From: Prorocentrum cordatum
Taxonomy: Eukaryota; Sar; Dinophyceae; Prorocentrales; Prorocentraceae
Reading direction: 5' to 3'
DNA length: 64,000 nt
NCBI GenBank assembly: GCA_963575745.1
Contig: CAUYUJ010001336.1
Location: 1,352,676-1,416,675, forward strand
The notes under the pieces: generated by a model
What the model was told of the DNA's origin: nothing
Seen by the model: the letters and a program-made list of their open reading frames with translations, nothing else
The model's database searches: none
Made by a program: the position numbers and the translations under genes
Part shown: piece after piece, positions 40,011-50,190 of the stretch
Numbering within the stretch: the first letter of the stretch is position 1
Layout of the letters: every line of letters begins with the position of its first letter

Positions 40011-40448
40011 ATGGGAAAATCAGCGAAGACGATCGCGATGGAAGCGCAGGTGCGCTTTGAGCTGCAGGATGAAAAGCAGGAACGCCAGCGGTCAGTGAAG
40101 ACTGCCAAGGCGGCATTGAAGCATGCCAAAGCAGCGAAGACGCAGGCTGAGAAGAAGGCAGGTGGTTGTTAACTAACAACAACACAAGGGCCCCTCGAGG
40201 CCAGGGGGGAGGGGATGGGCTCTCGAGCCCACCCCCTTAGTCAATGGCCCCATCGGTGTCGCCAGTCCCACCCGCCTCCGTGCGATCGCCCCCCTCCCTC
40301 CCCCCCCCGATAGGCAGAGAAGAGGTTCAATGCGTTTTTGAAGAGCAAGGACGCGTGGATGAACGCGCTGCTCGACAAGGATGATGCGAGCGCGGCCCAC
40401 GTTCGGGCCGAGACTGAGCTGGCGCGCGCCGAGCGCGATGCCCGCTAG
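40011..40448 (+). CDS. Small basic coiled-coil protein, two exons
   Basis: Exon 1 40011-40161, exon 2 40318-40448, total 93 residues. It reads MGKSAKTIAMEAQVRFELQD then EKQERQRSVKTAKAALKHAK, and after the join AEKRFNAFLKSKDAWMNALL to ELARAERDAR. GCAG occurs at both intron borders, so GT-AG (GTGGTT...GGCAG) and GC-AG readings give the same protein. Lys/Ala/Glu-rich helices suggest a coiled coil. It is head to head with the 39.6-kb gene, ATGs about 400 bp apart, and both have one intron at a Lys-Ala. Function unknown. Confidence 0.7.
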
Positions 40449-40554
40449 GGGTGTGGGGGCGACGGGCGACGGGTGGAGGGGTCAGAGAAAAAACCTGCAT
40501 GCATCAATGCAAGATGAGTCTGGGATGAGAATGTCGGCATGATAGCGCAGGTGC

Positions 40555-40990
40555 CTCGTCCTCCTCCTCATCTTCCCCCTTCCTCCTCCTCCTCCCTCCT
40601 CCTCCGCCTCCTCCTCCCCCCTCCCTCCCCATCCTCATCCTCATCCCCATCCTCGTCCTCCCCATCACATCATTCCCTCTTCGTCCCTCCTCGTCGTTGT
40701 CCTCCTGTTGCTGCTGGTGCTGATGCTCTTGCCCATCCTACTACGCTACTAAGCCGTGCCCCCCCCCCCCATCGCTCCCTCACAACTGCTTCGCACTCTG
40801 AATGGCATTGGTGCTATGCGTTTCCGCCTTTTCGCGTCATAGGATCATCCGACGCCTCGCGATATCTGTAGGATGACGCAGCACCAAAACCCCAAGAGGA
40901 ACCACATATAGAGCCCCAAGGCCGCAACGAGGAGGAGGAGAAGGATGAGGAGGGGAAGACGAGGAGGATGAGGCGGAAGAGGAGGAGGAT
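40555..40990. other. TCC/GGA repeats, no gene
   Basis: TCC-rich to 40670, then mixed sequence, then GGA-rich 40928-41000. Confidence 0.7.
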
Positions 40991-41372
40991 AGGAGGATCG
41001 CGACTTTGGGATGCTCCCGACTGGTGAGGTTAAATCCAGAACGCCAGTTCTGTGAGTGATGTCTTGGACCGTCCCCTCGGCATCAGCGCGCGCGCACTTA
41101 ACGAGAATGATGATGAGACATATGATGATAACAACTGCAGGTGGTCTGCGCTCTTCGTTCGAGTAGGATGGGCTGGCGGGGATACGCGACGCGGCAACAC
41201 TTACATCGCCATATACGCGTCGGTTCTATGTATGCCAAGATGTATGCAACCCGTTGCAGGTGGTAGACTCGCACTGCCATCCGAAACCAATCTTCGATGC
41301 GTGGGGCATTGCAAGTTGGCATCAGTTGGTGTCGGGTTCTCGTTTCGAATATAGATCACACAGGCCCGCGTC

Positions 41373-41393
41373 GCATAGCCATTTGGGCTCGCT
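41373..41393 (+). other. Spliced-leader relic
   Basis: TAGCCATTTGGGCTC at 41376-41390 matches 14 of 15 bases of the core of the dinoflagellate spliced leader (CCGTAGCCATTTTGGCTCAA). It lies in the leader of the gene starting at 41509. Confidence 0.55.
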
Positions 41394-41450
41394 CGCGATC
41401 GATCGCGATATATCGCGAGGCGCGACCTATCGCGATGCGCGGGGCGCGAA

Positions 41451-41488
41451 GGTTCGGAACTGTCGTCATGTGACGACGGTTCCGAACC
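41451..41488. promoter_or_regulatory. Long hairpin in the 5' leader
   Basis: GGTTCGGAACTGTCGTC, loop ATGT, GACGACGGTTCCGAACC: 17 pairs with one G-U. It sits 21 bp before ATG 41509, downstream of CG-rich palindromes (41391-41420). A regulatory role is only a guess. Confidence 0.6.
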
Positions 41489-41508
41489 TCCGCGCGGAAC
41501 TGCAGCAC

Positions 41509-42864
41509 ATGTCAGAGTGGGTATCGACACAAATCGCACGCGGCCTGTGCCCATCAGCAGTCGCCCAGCACCAGTGCGACAGTCTCCTCATGAAGATCAA
41601 CAACCTGCCACAGATCAGTACTGACGAGGCGACAGCCTTGGTGAAAACAATCAGGGAGTACTCGCTGAACAATTGGACTCAAGAGAACATCGCACGCGTG
41701 TGCCAGAGCGTCGGGACCAAGACAGGCATGTTGTCAATGCCAGGCGGATCCAAGCAATGGCAAGATATTAGCATTGCATCGAGGGTCTTCACGGCGAGCG
41801 AGATCAAATCGCTGAAGAGCGGCGACCTGAGTGAGAAGGCGTGCGTGCGCCTGGTCGCCGCTCGGTGCAAGCTGATCGGCGCCCACACGCTCTCCGAGAG
41901 CTCCAAAGGCAAGATGGCCGCGCTCGTGGCGCGGGGCAGCGGCAAGGGGCATGGGGCGATTGGCTCAGGCCCCTCGGAGAGGTGAAGGGTGCCATCTCCA
42001 AGGCCATCACGTGCAAGGGTTGGTCCACGCTTGGGTACGCCACGGTGTGGAACTTCGGCCGCATCGAGGACATGTCGGCGGAGCCGTGGTGGAACTCTGC
42101 TTGCAAGGACGAGGGGGCCGCCTTGGAGGAGATCCAGACGGGCGCGCCAGACCGCGCGAGGAAGTCGAGCAGGCGCCACGCGGCGAAGACCTCGCCTGCA
42201 GCTGCAGCACCCCCAATGACAGCCCCAGACCCTACGGCTGGCGGGCAGTTGCAAGTCATGCAGGCCCTGTTCGGTGCACCGCTGTGCGCGGCGCTCTTCG
42301 CCAACTCGGCGGCCGCGGCTCTCAGGCCGCCCGAGCCGCCTGCGCAGCCGCGCGTGGAGCTGGAGCCCCCGAAGCCAAAGCCCCCGCCGCGCGAGGGGCC
42401 GCAGCAGGAGCAGAAGCTCCCGCCGCGCGAGGAGCCGCGCGATGAGGAGCCCGAGCCAGACCTGACCGACGAGGAGGAGAAGCTCAGGGCCCTCTTCGCC
42501 AAGAAGGCCAAGACCGCCAAGGCGAGGAAGCGCCCCTCCGCGGCTGGCGAAGGCGTCGGTGACGCCGAGGGCGGGGCAGGCGCCGAAGACGCCGAGGGGG
42601 TCTGTGCCAATGAAGAAGGCGCGGCCCCCTGCCATGCGGCGACCCGCAGCTGCCGTGCCAAAGCCCGCCGTGCTGCCCAAGCCGCCGACGCGCGAGTGCA
42701 ACGCGCCGTGCAGGTGCGGCTACGTGGTCTACAAGCCTTCACAGAAGATGTTCAGGGCCGTTGTGGGGAGGGCAGATCGCCGCGTCCGCTTCGACAGCAA
42801 TGCGACGATGAATCGCATTGAGGCTTGGAGCGCGGCGCTGGCGTGGATCGACGCCAAGTGTTAG
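41509..42864 (+). CDS. Pro/Lys-rich unknown protein, frame changes twice
   Basis: From ATG 41509 (MSEWVSTQIARGLCPSAVAQ) one frame runs to about 41940. The protein-like sequence then moves to another frame (ISKAITCKGWSTLGYATVWN then FGRIEDMSAEPWWNSACKDE) until about 42550, and returns to the first frame for MKKARPPAMRRPAAAVPKPA and CRCGYVVYKPSQKMFRAVVG to a TAG at 42864. The two shifts cancel, so they could be two homopolymer errors (near GGGGCATGGGG and in the C/G-rich stretch at 42530-42590) or true decay. Length would be about 450 residues: a globular N-terminal half, a proline/lysine-rich linker and a Cys-containing C-terminal module. A spliced-leader relic precedes it. Function unknown. 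Confidence 0.6.
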
Positions 42865-43022
42865 GTGCTCGACGCGGGGAGGGGCGCAGGAGGACCAGGG
42901 GGTTGTTGAGGACCATCAGGGCTGGGAGCTCGCATCGCAGCTGCAGCGCGGCGGTGGGCGGCGCCACATCGACACTCCCTCTTGATTGTATGACGTTGCA
43001 ACATGATGTCTAAAACACAAGT

Positions 43023-43260
43023 CTGTTGCGATCTTTTCATCGCAAGTCGCATGCACCAATATGCAACACTCCTTTCTGTTGCGAGCTACCGTCGCACTTC
43101 GTATGCATCAATCTGCACCCACAGGTCCTTCTGATGCGACGTCTTATCATGCCATATGCGTCGATATGCAACGTGCACTTCTGTTGTGATCTACCGCCTC
43201 GCTGCATTCAGATGCATCATGCAGCGTGCCCCTACCATAACGCGACGCATGCATCCTATG
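43023..43260. repeat. Four degenerate 50-55-bp repeats upstream of the transposase-like gene
   Basis: Units start at 43023, 43076, 43131 and 43181 with CTGTTGCGA, CTGTTGCGA, CTGATGCGA and CTGTTGTGA, each followed by a TCGCA-type and a TATGCA-type motif. A fifth remnant reaches about 43260. Confidence 0.75.
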
Positions 43261-43285
43261 ATGCGCATTGGCATCGTTATCGAGT

Positions 43286-43306
43286 CTGTAGCCATTTGGG
43301 CTGAAA
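43286..43306 (+). other. Spliced-leader relic at a start codon
   Basis: CTGTAGCCATTTGGGCTGAA matches the dinoflagellate spliced leader (CCGTAGCCATTTTGGCTCAA) at 17 of the 20 positions shown. It ends 2 nt before ATG 43309. It shares the T-to-G change of the relic at 41376. Confidence 0.65.
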
Positions 43307-43308
43307 CC

Positions 43309-45412
43309 ATGGCCGCGTCCGCCGCCAGGAAACGCAAGGCGGATGAGGCGCCGTTGGAGCTCCACAGGGGCTCATACCTGTCACAGCGTGCTCTGTCGGG
43401 TGTCCTAAAATATGTGCGAGACCATGGGTTGCCCGACAATATTTCACGGAGCTCACAATACAGGGCAAACGAAAACATCATTGCCAAAGAGCCGAACGCA
43501 TATGGGAACGTCTTGCGTTGCATAGACACGCCTTTAGACAGTGGTAGAACTTTCGAGAACTGGGCGTGCGGCCCTGGGCCATTTTTGTATTCCTGCTGCA
43601 AGGCTAGCGCTCCAGTCAGGGAGATGTTTCGCCGCTCACTTCAGGAGCACCCATGCAGCCTGGCGTCGCCGTGGCACATCATTCTATATTTCGATGGTAT
43701 TTCACCGCGAGATCCCCTGGCGAAGGGAAAAGATTATCGGTGGGTTGATGCTGTTTACTGGTCGTTCGCTGAGTTCGACGAGTCCTTGGGTAACGAAGAT
43801 GCGCGGTTCACGCTTAGCACTGCGCGGTGCGCAAAAATAAAAAACAATCCAGGTGACACCGGGCAGTGCGTCAAGATGATCCTCAAAGATTTTTTTTTAA
43901 AAAAAAAAAATAAAAAAGCTGGTGGTTTCAATTTTGAGACGAGCGGCGTTGCATTAGACGTGTCAGAGAACGGCGACGCAACGTCGCACGCGACGATCGT
44001 CGCGAAGCTGTCGTGCGTCATAGGGGGAGGCATTGCGGGACTTACACATGAACAAAGGGCACGCTGGTTCCAAGCCCTGTTCGTTATGTCGCAACGCCTT
44101 GAATAGAAACTTTGATTACTTGACATATGCTGTATCTGGTTTCTTTGTGGCAGACGCGCGCTTGGATGCGTCAAAGATACGCAGAAACGATGACGCGACA
44201 ATCATCGCGATCCTGGAACGACTTCGACCCGATTGGGATGCATATCAGCGGGGGGGGGGGTCAGAGGGGCAGTGCACGACCATCACACAGCACAAAGGAT
44301 GGAACTTCCGCCCCGAACACATAGCGCTGGACCCAGGTTTGCGACATCTCCCTGCGCCATTCATTTGCGTTGACTGGATGCATTTTTATTTTGTGTCTGG
44401 TATACTCGACAGAGAAGTAAAAACACTTTTAGGGCATGCGCAGTTCAAGTGTTTGTGCGATGCAAGCGAGTTGCATGAGTATTTCATGAAGTGGACGTGG
44501 CCGAGTAAACACCACTCAGCCGCAACTGTATGGGAGACTGGTGAGCTCCAAGCAGGTGCCTCATAAGAGATCTCTGCGTTGCCTGTTTTGTGCAGGTATA
44601 TTCGGCAAGTAATGGCCAAGCATCCTTCATCGTATCAAGTGGCCCCCCAGATCGCAAGTATGCTGGCATTGCAAGATGCCCCTGACATGATCATCACGGC
44701 GGCGCGGCGGCTTCCAGTCACGACCGCGCAGATAGAGTCAGCGATCGTGAAACATCTTCGGTGCCATCAGGACGCATATGGTGAAAGCTATTGGGTGTAT
44801 AAGCACCATATGACAACCCATTTGCCAGAAATGTTTGAAAAAAAAAAAAAAAAAAAACATGGGTCGCTCAGTTGCTTTGTCCAGGAACGCAAGCACAAAT
44901 TCGTAAGACGTTTCGCCACAGACCACACGTGCAAGAAGGGGCCAGAGAAGGCTCTCATGGTCCAACTCACTGCGCAGCACGCGCACGATTTAAAGACCAT
45001 GCGTGTTTCACCTGGCTTAGTCGACCCAACGAAAGCAACACAGAAGCTGCTGAATGCGTTGAAACGCATGTGCCCTGGGACGCAGACAGCCGTCTCCAGC
45101 ATCGAAGCCATGACAGATTTCGGCCGCATCAAGCGCGGTGATATCGTACTTCTGGGGTCGGGCGGGATGCATGCAGCAATGCAAGTGTGGTTTCACGTGA
45201 AATGCGACGATGGCGAGTCGCAGGTGCTTGTCCAGCAGCTTGCAACTAAGCATGTGAACGCCGCTGAAGGTTTTTCCAGACACATCTTTTTAGATGATAC
45301 AGACCCTGTTATGATGCCTCTGCCCTCGCTGAAAGCTCCTGTGATTTACAGGAAAATAGAGAACGACATCACGTGTATTTGGCCAGTAGAATACACATCG
45401 CGATGTTGCTAG
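43309..45412 (+). pseudogene. Transposase-like gene, decayed
   Basis: Starts MAASAARKRKADEAPLELHR. Segments SPWHIILYFDGISPRDPLAK, RWVDAVYWSFAEFDES, NKGHAGSKPCSLCRNALNRN, APFICVDWMHFYFVSGILDR, HEYFMKWTWPSKH and GSLSCFVQERKHKFVRRFA follow the order of a large transposase-like family I know from dinoflagellate proteomes; the assignment is from memory of the pattern and the exact superfamily is uncertain. Defects: a frameshift near 44033, and an in-frame TAA at 44564-44566 across which the sequence still reads as coding. Two in-frame A/T tracts (43890-43916 and 44838-44855) insert Phe-Phe-Leu-Lys and poly-Lys. A spliced-leader relic abuts the start. I read it as a retro-inserted, now broken copy. 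Confidence 0.6.
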
Positions 45413-45598
45413 CATGATGCGCTGCGGACCGTCGCGTTTGCCCCAGGACGACAAAGAAATCTGAAGGCCCCTGAGCAGATCCAAATCGACGAAGCGCCCA
45501 ATCGTGATGCCCCAATTTCCAACTACATGAGATGCAAAAACACAGCATAAACATAAAAAACAGCTTCACACTGGCCAAACCTAGCTAGTTATAACTCC

Positions 45599-45636
45599 GT
45601 TAGTAACAATTAGAAGTTCCGCTAACTGTTACTAAC
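45599..45636. repeat. Inverted repeat at the right edge of the gene block
   Basis: GTTAGTAACA (45599-45608) and TGTTACTAAC (45627-45636). AGTTATAAC precedes it at 45587. A similar AGTTATAAC...TTAGTAA..GTTACTAA cluster occurs at 29275-29302. Confidence 0.7.
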
Positions 45637-45644
45637 TACGCAGG

Positions 45645-47120
45645 GCCTTCAGGCGCGCAACCGCAACCGCAACCGGGCGACACATTTCAAAGCGCCCGCG
45701 GGAGCGCGCAACCGCAACCGCAACCGCAACCGGGCGACACATTTCAAAGCGCCCGCGGGCGCGCAACCGCAACCCAACAACCGCAACCGGGCGACGTATT
45801 TCAAAGCGCCCGCGGGACGCAACCGCAACCGCAACCAACCGGGCGACGCATTTCAAAGCGCCCGCGGGAGCGCGCGCGCAACCGCAACCGCAACCGCAAC
45901 CGCAACAACGGGCGACACATTTCAAAGCGCCCGCGGGCGCGCAACCGCAACCGCAACCGGGCGACACATTTCAAAGCGCCCGCGGGAGCGCGCAACCGCA
46001 ACCGCAACCGCAACCGGGCGACACATTTCACCGCAACCGGGCGCGCCCGCGGAGCGCAACCGCAACCGCAACGGCGCAAAGCGCCCGCGGGCGCAACAAC
46101 ATTTCAAAGCGCCCGCGGGAGCGCGCAACCGCAACCGCAACCGCAACCGGGCGACACATTTCAAAGCGCCCGCGGGAGCGCGCAACCGCAACCGCAACCG
46201 CAACCGGGCGACACATTTCAAAGCGCCCGCGGGCGCGCAACCGCAACCGCAACCGGGCGACACATTTCAAAGCGCCCGCGGGAGCGCGCAACCGCAACCG
46301 CAACCGCAACCGGGCGACACATTTCAAAGCGCCCGCGGGCGCGCAACCGCAACCGCAACCGGGCGACACATTTCAAAGCGCCCGCGGGAGCGCGCAACCG
46401 CAACCGCAACCGCAACCGGGCGACACATTTCAAAGCGCCCGCGGGCGCGCAACCGCAACCCAACAACCGCAACCGGGCGACACATTTCAAAGCGCCCGCG
46501 GGAGCGCGCAACCGCAACCGCAACCGCAACCGGGCGACACATTTCAAACCGCAACCGCAACCGCAACCGGGCGACACATTTCAAAGCGCCCGCGGGAGCG
46601 CGCAACCGCAACCGCAACCCGACACATTTCAACCGGGCGACACATTTCAAAGCGCCCGCGGGAGCGCGCAACCGCAACCGCAACCGCAACCGGGCGACAC
46701 ATTTCAAAGCGCCCGCGCGGAGCGCGCAACCGCAACCGCAACCGGGCGACACATTTCAAAGCGCCCGCGGGAGCGCGCAACCGCAACCGCAACCGCAACC
46801 GGGCGACACATTTCAAAGCGCCCGCGGGCGCGCAAACCGCAACCGCAACCGGGCGACACATTTCAAAGCGCCCGCGGGAGCGCGCAACCGCAACCGCAAC
46901 CGCAACCGGGCGACACATTTCAAAGCGCCCGCGGGCGCGCAACCGCAACCGCAACCGGGCGACACATTTCAAAGCGCCCGCGGGAGCGCGCAACCGCAAC
47001 CGCAACCGCAACCGGGCGACACATTTTCATTTCAAAGCGCCCGCGGGAGCGCGCAACCGCAACCGCAACCGCAACGGGCGCAAAACGCCCGCGGGCGCGC
47101 AGCCGCAACCGCAACCGGGC
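45645..47120. repeat. Higher-order satellite, 106-bp period
   Basis: Alternates a 57-bp and a 49-bp unit. Both contain CGGGCGACACATTTCAAAGC and GCCCGCGGG plus three or four CAACCG steps; the long unit has GAGCGCGCAACC. About 28 units, with a few truncated ones (46020-46110, 46540-46640). Long minus-strand frames here are repeat shadows. Confidence 0.97.
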
Positions 47121-47600
47121 GAGGAGGAGGGGGACGACGACGACGACGATGACGACGACGACGACGACGTCGACGACGACGACCAGGACGACGACGACGA
47201 CGAGGGCGAGGAGGAAGACTGAGCAACAGCAAGGGGATGGGCTGGGGGGGGCAGGGGGCGGGGGACGACAAGGAGAAGAAGGAGGAGCCACTGGCGGAGG
47301 GCCCGACGACGAGCCCCCGCGTGGCCCGCGGTTCTCCGCCGGGACATTGCAGCGGGGAATCCCTATTCCACGCTGCTGCCTTTGATTTCAATGTGTTTGG
47401 GCTTCTGCTTCTCCACTCGTCAAGCTTCCGATAATCCGAGGAGGAGGAGGGCGAGGGTGAGGAGGAAGAGGAGGAGGACGAGGAGGAGGAGGTGAATAAG
47501 GAGGAGGAGGAGGAAGAGGGGAGGGGGAGGAGAGGGAAAAGCAACGACAGGAGAGAAGAGGATGAGGGGATGGGAAAGGAGGAGGAGGAGCCGCACCCAC
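47120..47600. other. ACG and GGA repeats, no gene
   Basis: GACGAC repeats 47120-47210 and GGA repeats 47440-47590 flank about 200 bp of mixed sequence. Confidence 0.7.
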
Positions 47601-47901
47601 TTGCGCGGCGGGCCGTCTGTCTCGGCGCGCCGCCCGAGCGCCCGAGCGGCGCGGCGGCCCCCCGCCTCGCCGCCGCGGGCGCGGCACGCCCTCGCGGCAC
47701 GGCGCCGACCGCCGCCGCCGCGCGGGCGGGCACGGGCCTACGGCCTCAGCCGCCAGCCCACCTCGGCGCAGGCGCGGCACGGCGCAGGCCGCCTCCGCGC
47801 AGCGCCTGGGGCCGCTCGCCGCCCAGCGCCCTCCCGCTGCCGCCCAGCAGGCCGAACGGCCGCAGCAGTGCCCAGGCTGGGCGGCGAGCCGCCCACGAAC
47901 T

Positions 47902-48205
47902 TCATGCCGTTGTCGGCACCTCGTCCGCTGGGGCCTCCGTTAGGCGCGCCTCCAGCTGGACGGGCTCGCCGATGAAGTGGCCCTTGATCGGGTGCTTCCC
48001 CGCCTTCATCCTGTTCAGCCTCGTGCCCGCAGTGGCGTTGGCGATCTTGCCCAGGCACTTCGCCGCCAGCAGGACGGCCGCACCTCCGCTCGCCCTGGCG
48101 CTGCAAAACACCACGTCGCCCATGGTCATCAGTCGGTGCGACGCGTCGGCCGCCAGCACGGCAGCAGGCGTCCCGCGGCACAGCCCCGCCTCCAGCTGGG
48201 CGCGG
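47902..48205 (-). CDS. Orphan exon of an unknown gene
   Basis: After TCCGCTGCAG the minus strand reads DRAQLEAGLCRGTPAAVLAA then DASHRLMTMGDVVFCSARAS then GGAAVLLAAKCLGKIANATA then GTRLNRMKAGKHPIKGHFIG then EPVQLEARLTEAP. Composition is that of a globular protein and it is open for about 100 codons. A possible earlier exon lies at 48830-48640 (MNCPPEPGDRPPRATGTITG) and a possible continuation in another frame at 47900-47800 (GMKFVGGSPPSLG). No family recognised. Confidence 0.5.
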
Positions 48206-48257
48206 TCCCTGCAGCGGACCCCGCAGCGAAAAAAAGGAGGAGGAGGTGGAGGAGGAG

Positions 48258-48299
<42 letters not shown>

Positions 48300-48888
48300 A
48301 AGGTCCTCGTCCTCCTCCTCCTCCTCCTTTCCCCTCCCCCTCTCCAGGGAATCCCCTTGTTGCTCCTCCTCCTTCGCCTCCTCGTCCTCGTCATGGGGAC
48401 GAGGACGAGGAGGAAGTAGGGGATTCCCTGGATCTCCTGAATTTGTGAGCGCCAGTAGTCGCCTGCGATCGTTCAGGGGCGGGGGCGGGGGAGGCGCGGG
48501 AGGAGTAAGACGAGGAGCAAATTAGGAGGGGGAGGATCAGGAAGAGGGGGGTGGGGATGGAGGAAAAGGTGAGGGAGGAGGGGGGTCCGAGGAAAAGGAA
48601 GAAAGGGGAGGAGGAGGAGGGCCGTGGACCGCCCCCCCTGGGAGTGGGGGGCCCGCGGACTCGGTCCACGCCGGGGCCGCCGCGACCGCCAGAGCGCCGG
48701 CGGACGGCAAGCAGCCGCGGCGGGCGCAGCCGTGCCTGAGGCTGCGGCCGGTGATGGTGCCGGTCGCGCGGGGTGGGCGGTCGCCAGGCTCGGGGGGGCA
48801 GTTCATCGGAGATGTAGCGCCATGCAGTCGCGGATAAGAGTGAGGGGGGGGGGCGCGGGGGCGGGCGCGGGGGAGGCAGTTAGTCAAA

Positions 48889-49032
48889 GAGCAAGAGATG
48901 GCATAAGCATAGAAGTGTTCGGCGCTCCGCGAGGATTTCTTGGAATGGTGCTGGGCCATCCTGGCGGCGCATCCGGCGCCGACCCAAGAAAACCGTGCGG
49001 AGATATGAATGCTTAGGCTTATAAAGTGTTTG
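48889..49032. mobile_element. F1 foldback element, diverged copy
   Basis: Left outer end GAGCAAGAGATGGCATAAGC, inner AGGATTTCTTGGAATGGTGC; right inner GGCGCCGACCCAAGAAAACC, outer ATGCTTAGGCTTATAAAG. The stem retains most pairs. Confidence 0.7.
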
Positions 49033-49039
49033 AAGTCAT

Positions 49040-50190
49040 GACAGTGGGGATGGGGATCGGCTACGGTCAGGAAATTTGGCTTCGCGTGTCGCTCCTCTGG
49101 TTTTGGCCCACCACGCCTCGGCGCGACACGCTATCCACTTCCTTTCCCGAGCTTTTTGGAGCCTCCTGCCCTGCAGAGCGGAGCGACACGCTATCCGCTC
49201 GCAAGGCATAGTGTGTCGCTGGGGCCGCCGGGGCGACACGCTATCCACGGCATATTGGGGGCAGTGCTAGGTTTGAGTTTTGAGGCCATGCCAGTGGAGA
49301 TGCGGATCGGTTAAACTATTCTATCCTGTGGCGCGTAACGTTCGTTACCCAGGCCAGCCCCCATCTCCCCGGGTAACGGCAACGATCGTTCGTTAGGGGG
49401 GGACCTGAACCCCCACCCAACCTCCCAGGATGGTGGTGCTTGCGCGCATACCGCGGCGATCACAGCGCACACCCGCCCCATTATGCCCCTCACCCCCCCT
49501 CTCCCCGCCGCCCAAGCGTTATCGTTAGCCAGGGCGACCCCCCCCCTCCCCACGCTCCCGACCGCGGGTAAAGACCCCTACCCAGAAGCAGTATTCAATA
49601 TTGTGCATGCGTGACATTTTCACAGCGCTGCCCGCGAGCCGCGCCGCTCCCCGCGGCTCCGGGAGGAGCATGAGCAGCAGGCGCTGCTTGGCCGATGCGC
49701 GGCGCGATCCGCTTGGCGCCTTGCTGCCGATGGGCGGCGCGCTGCGCACGCGCTCTTGCGCTCTCAGGAGCACATCAGAAGCAACGCTAGGTCCCAGGTA
49801 TTCGGGAGCTGTCGTCGGCTCTCGTCGGCTCTCGTCGGCTTTACTCGGGGTGCTCTTCAGCAGCTGCGCCTCGCCAAGAGGGTTCTGGGGAAGTCCAGAT
49901 CGTCCCGTATGGCCGTCTGAGAGCCGAGCTATGACCCGAAAGCCCAGGGGCAACGCTAGGGTGGGATAGGTGCAGGGGGGACGCATCGACCCCCGATCGC
50001 CCATCCATCGCCGATAGGGACACGACAGCCCACCCAGCGCAGGAACGTACCGTTTCGCTATCGGGGGCCTATCGACGATCTATCGGCGATCTATCGCCGA
50101 TGTCAGGTCGATGTTTTCCCCCTCAGCCCTTTGCCAGCCCCTTCCCTCGTTGCCCCTCATTCTCGGGGGCGCCGAGCACGCACTGTCGCA
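49040..50190. other. Intergenic sequence without a supported gene
   Basis: Includes three GCGACACGCTATCC motifs (49117, 49182, 49233) and CTCGTCGGCT repeats (49812-49840), otherwise low-copy. No exon supported. Confidence 0.4.

Noticed and set aside
43156-43308. Upstream start for the transposase-like gene at 43156
   Set aside because: The extra 51 codons translate the degenerate repeats and the spliced-leader relic; ATG 43309 directly after the relic is the better start.
44541-44590. A 40-bp intron (GTGCCT...GTGCAG) to explain the stop at 44564
   Set aside because: Removing it puts the downstream part in a frame with an early stop; the residues on both sides of the TAA already read as continuous protein, so a point stop is simpler.
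45632-47011. Several 110-155-codon minus-strand frames with RLRLRAPAGALKCVA repeats
   Set aside because: They follow the 106-bp satellite exactly; the pattern repeats because the DNA does.
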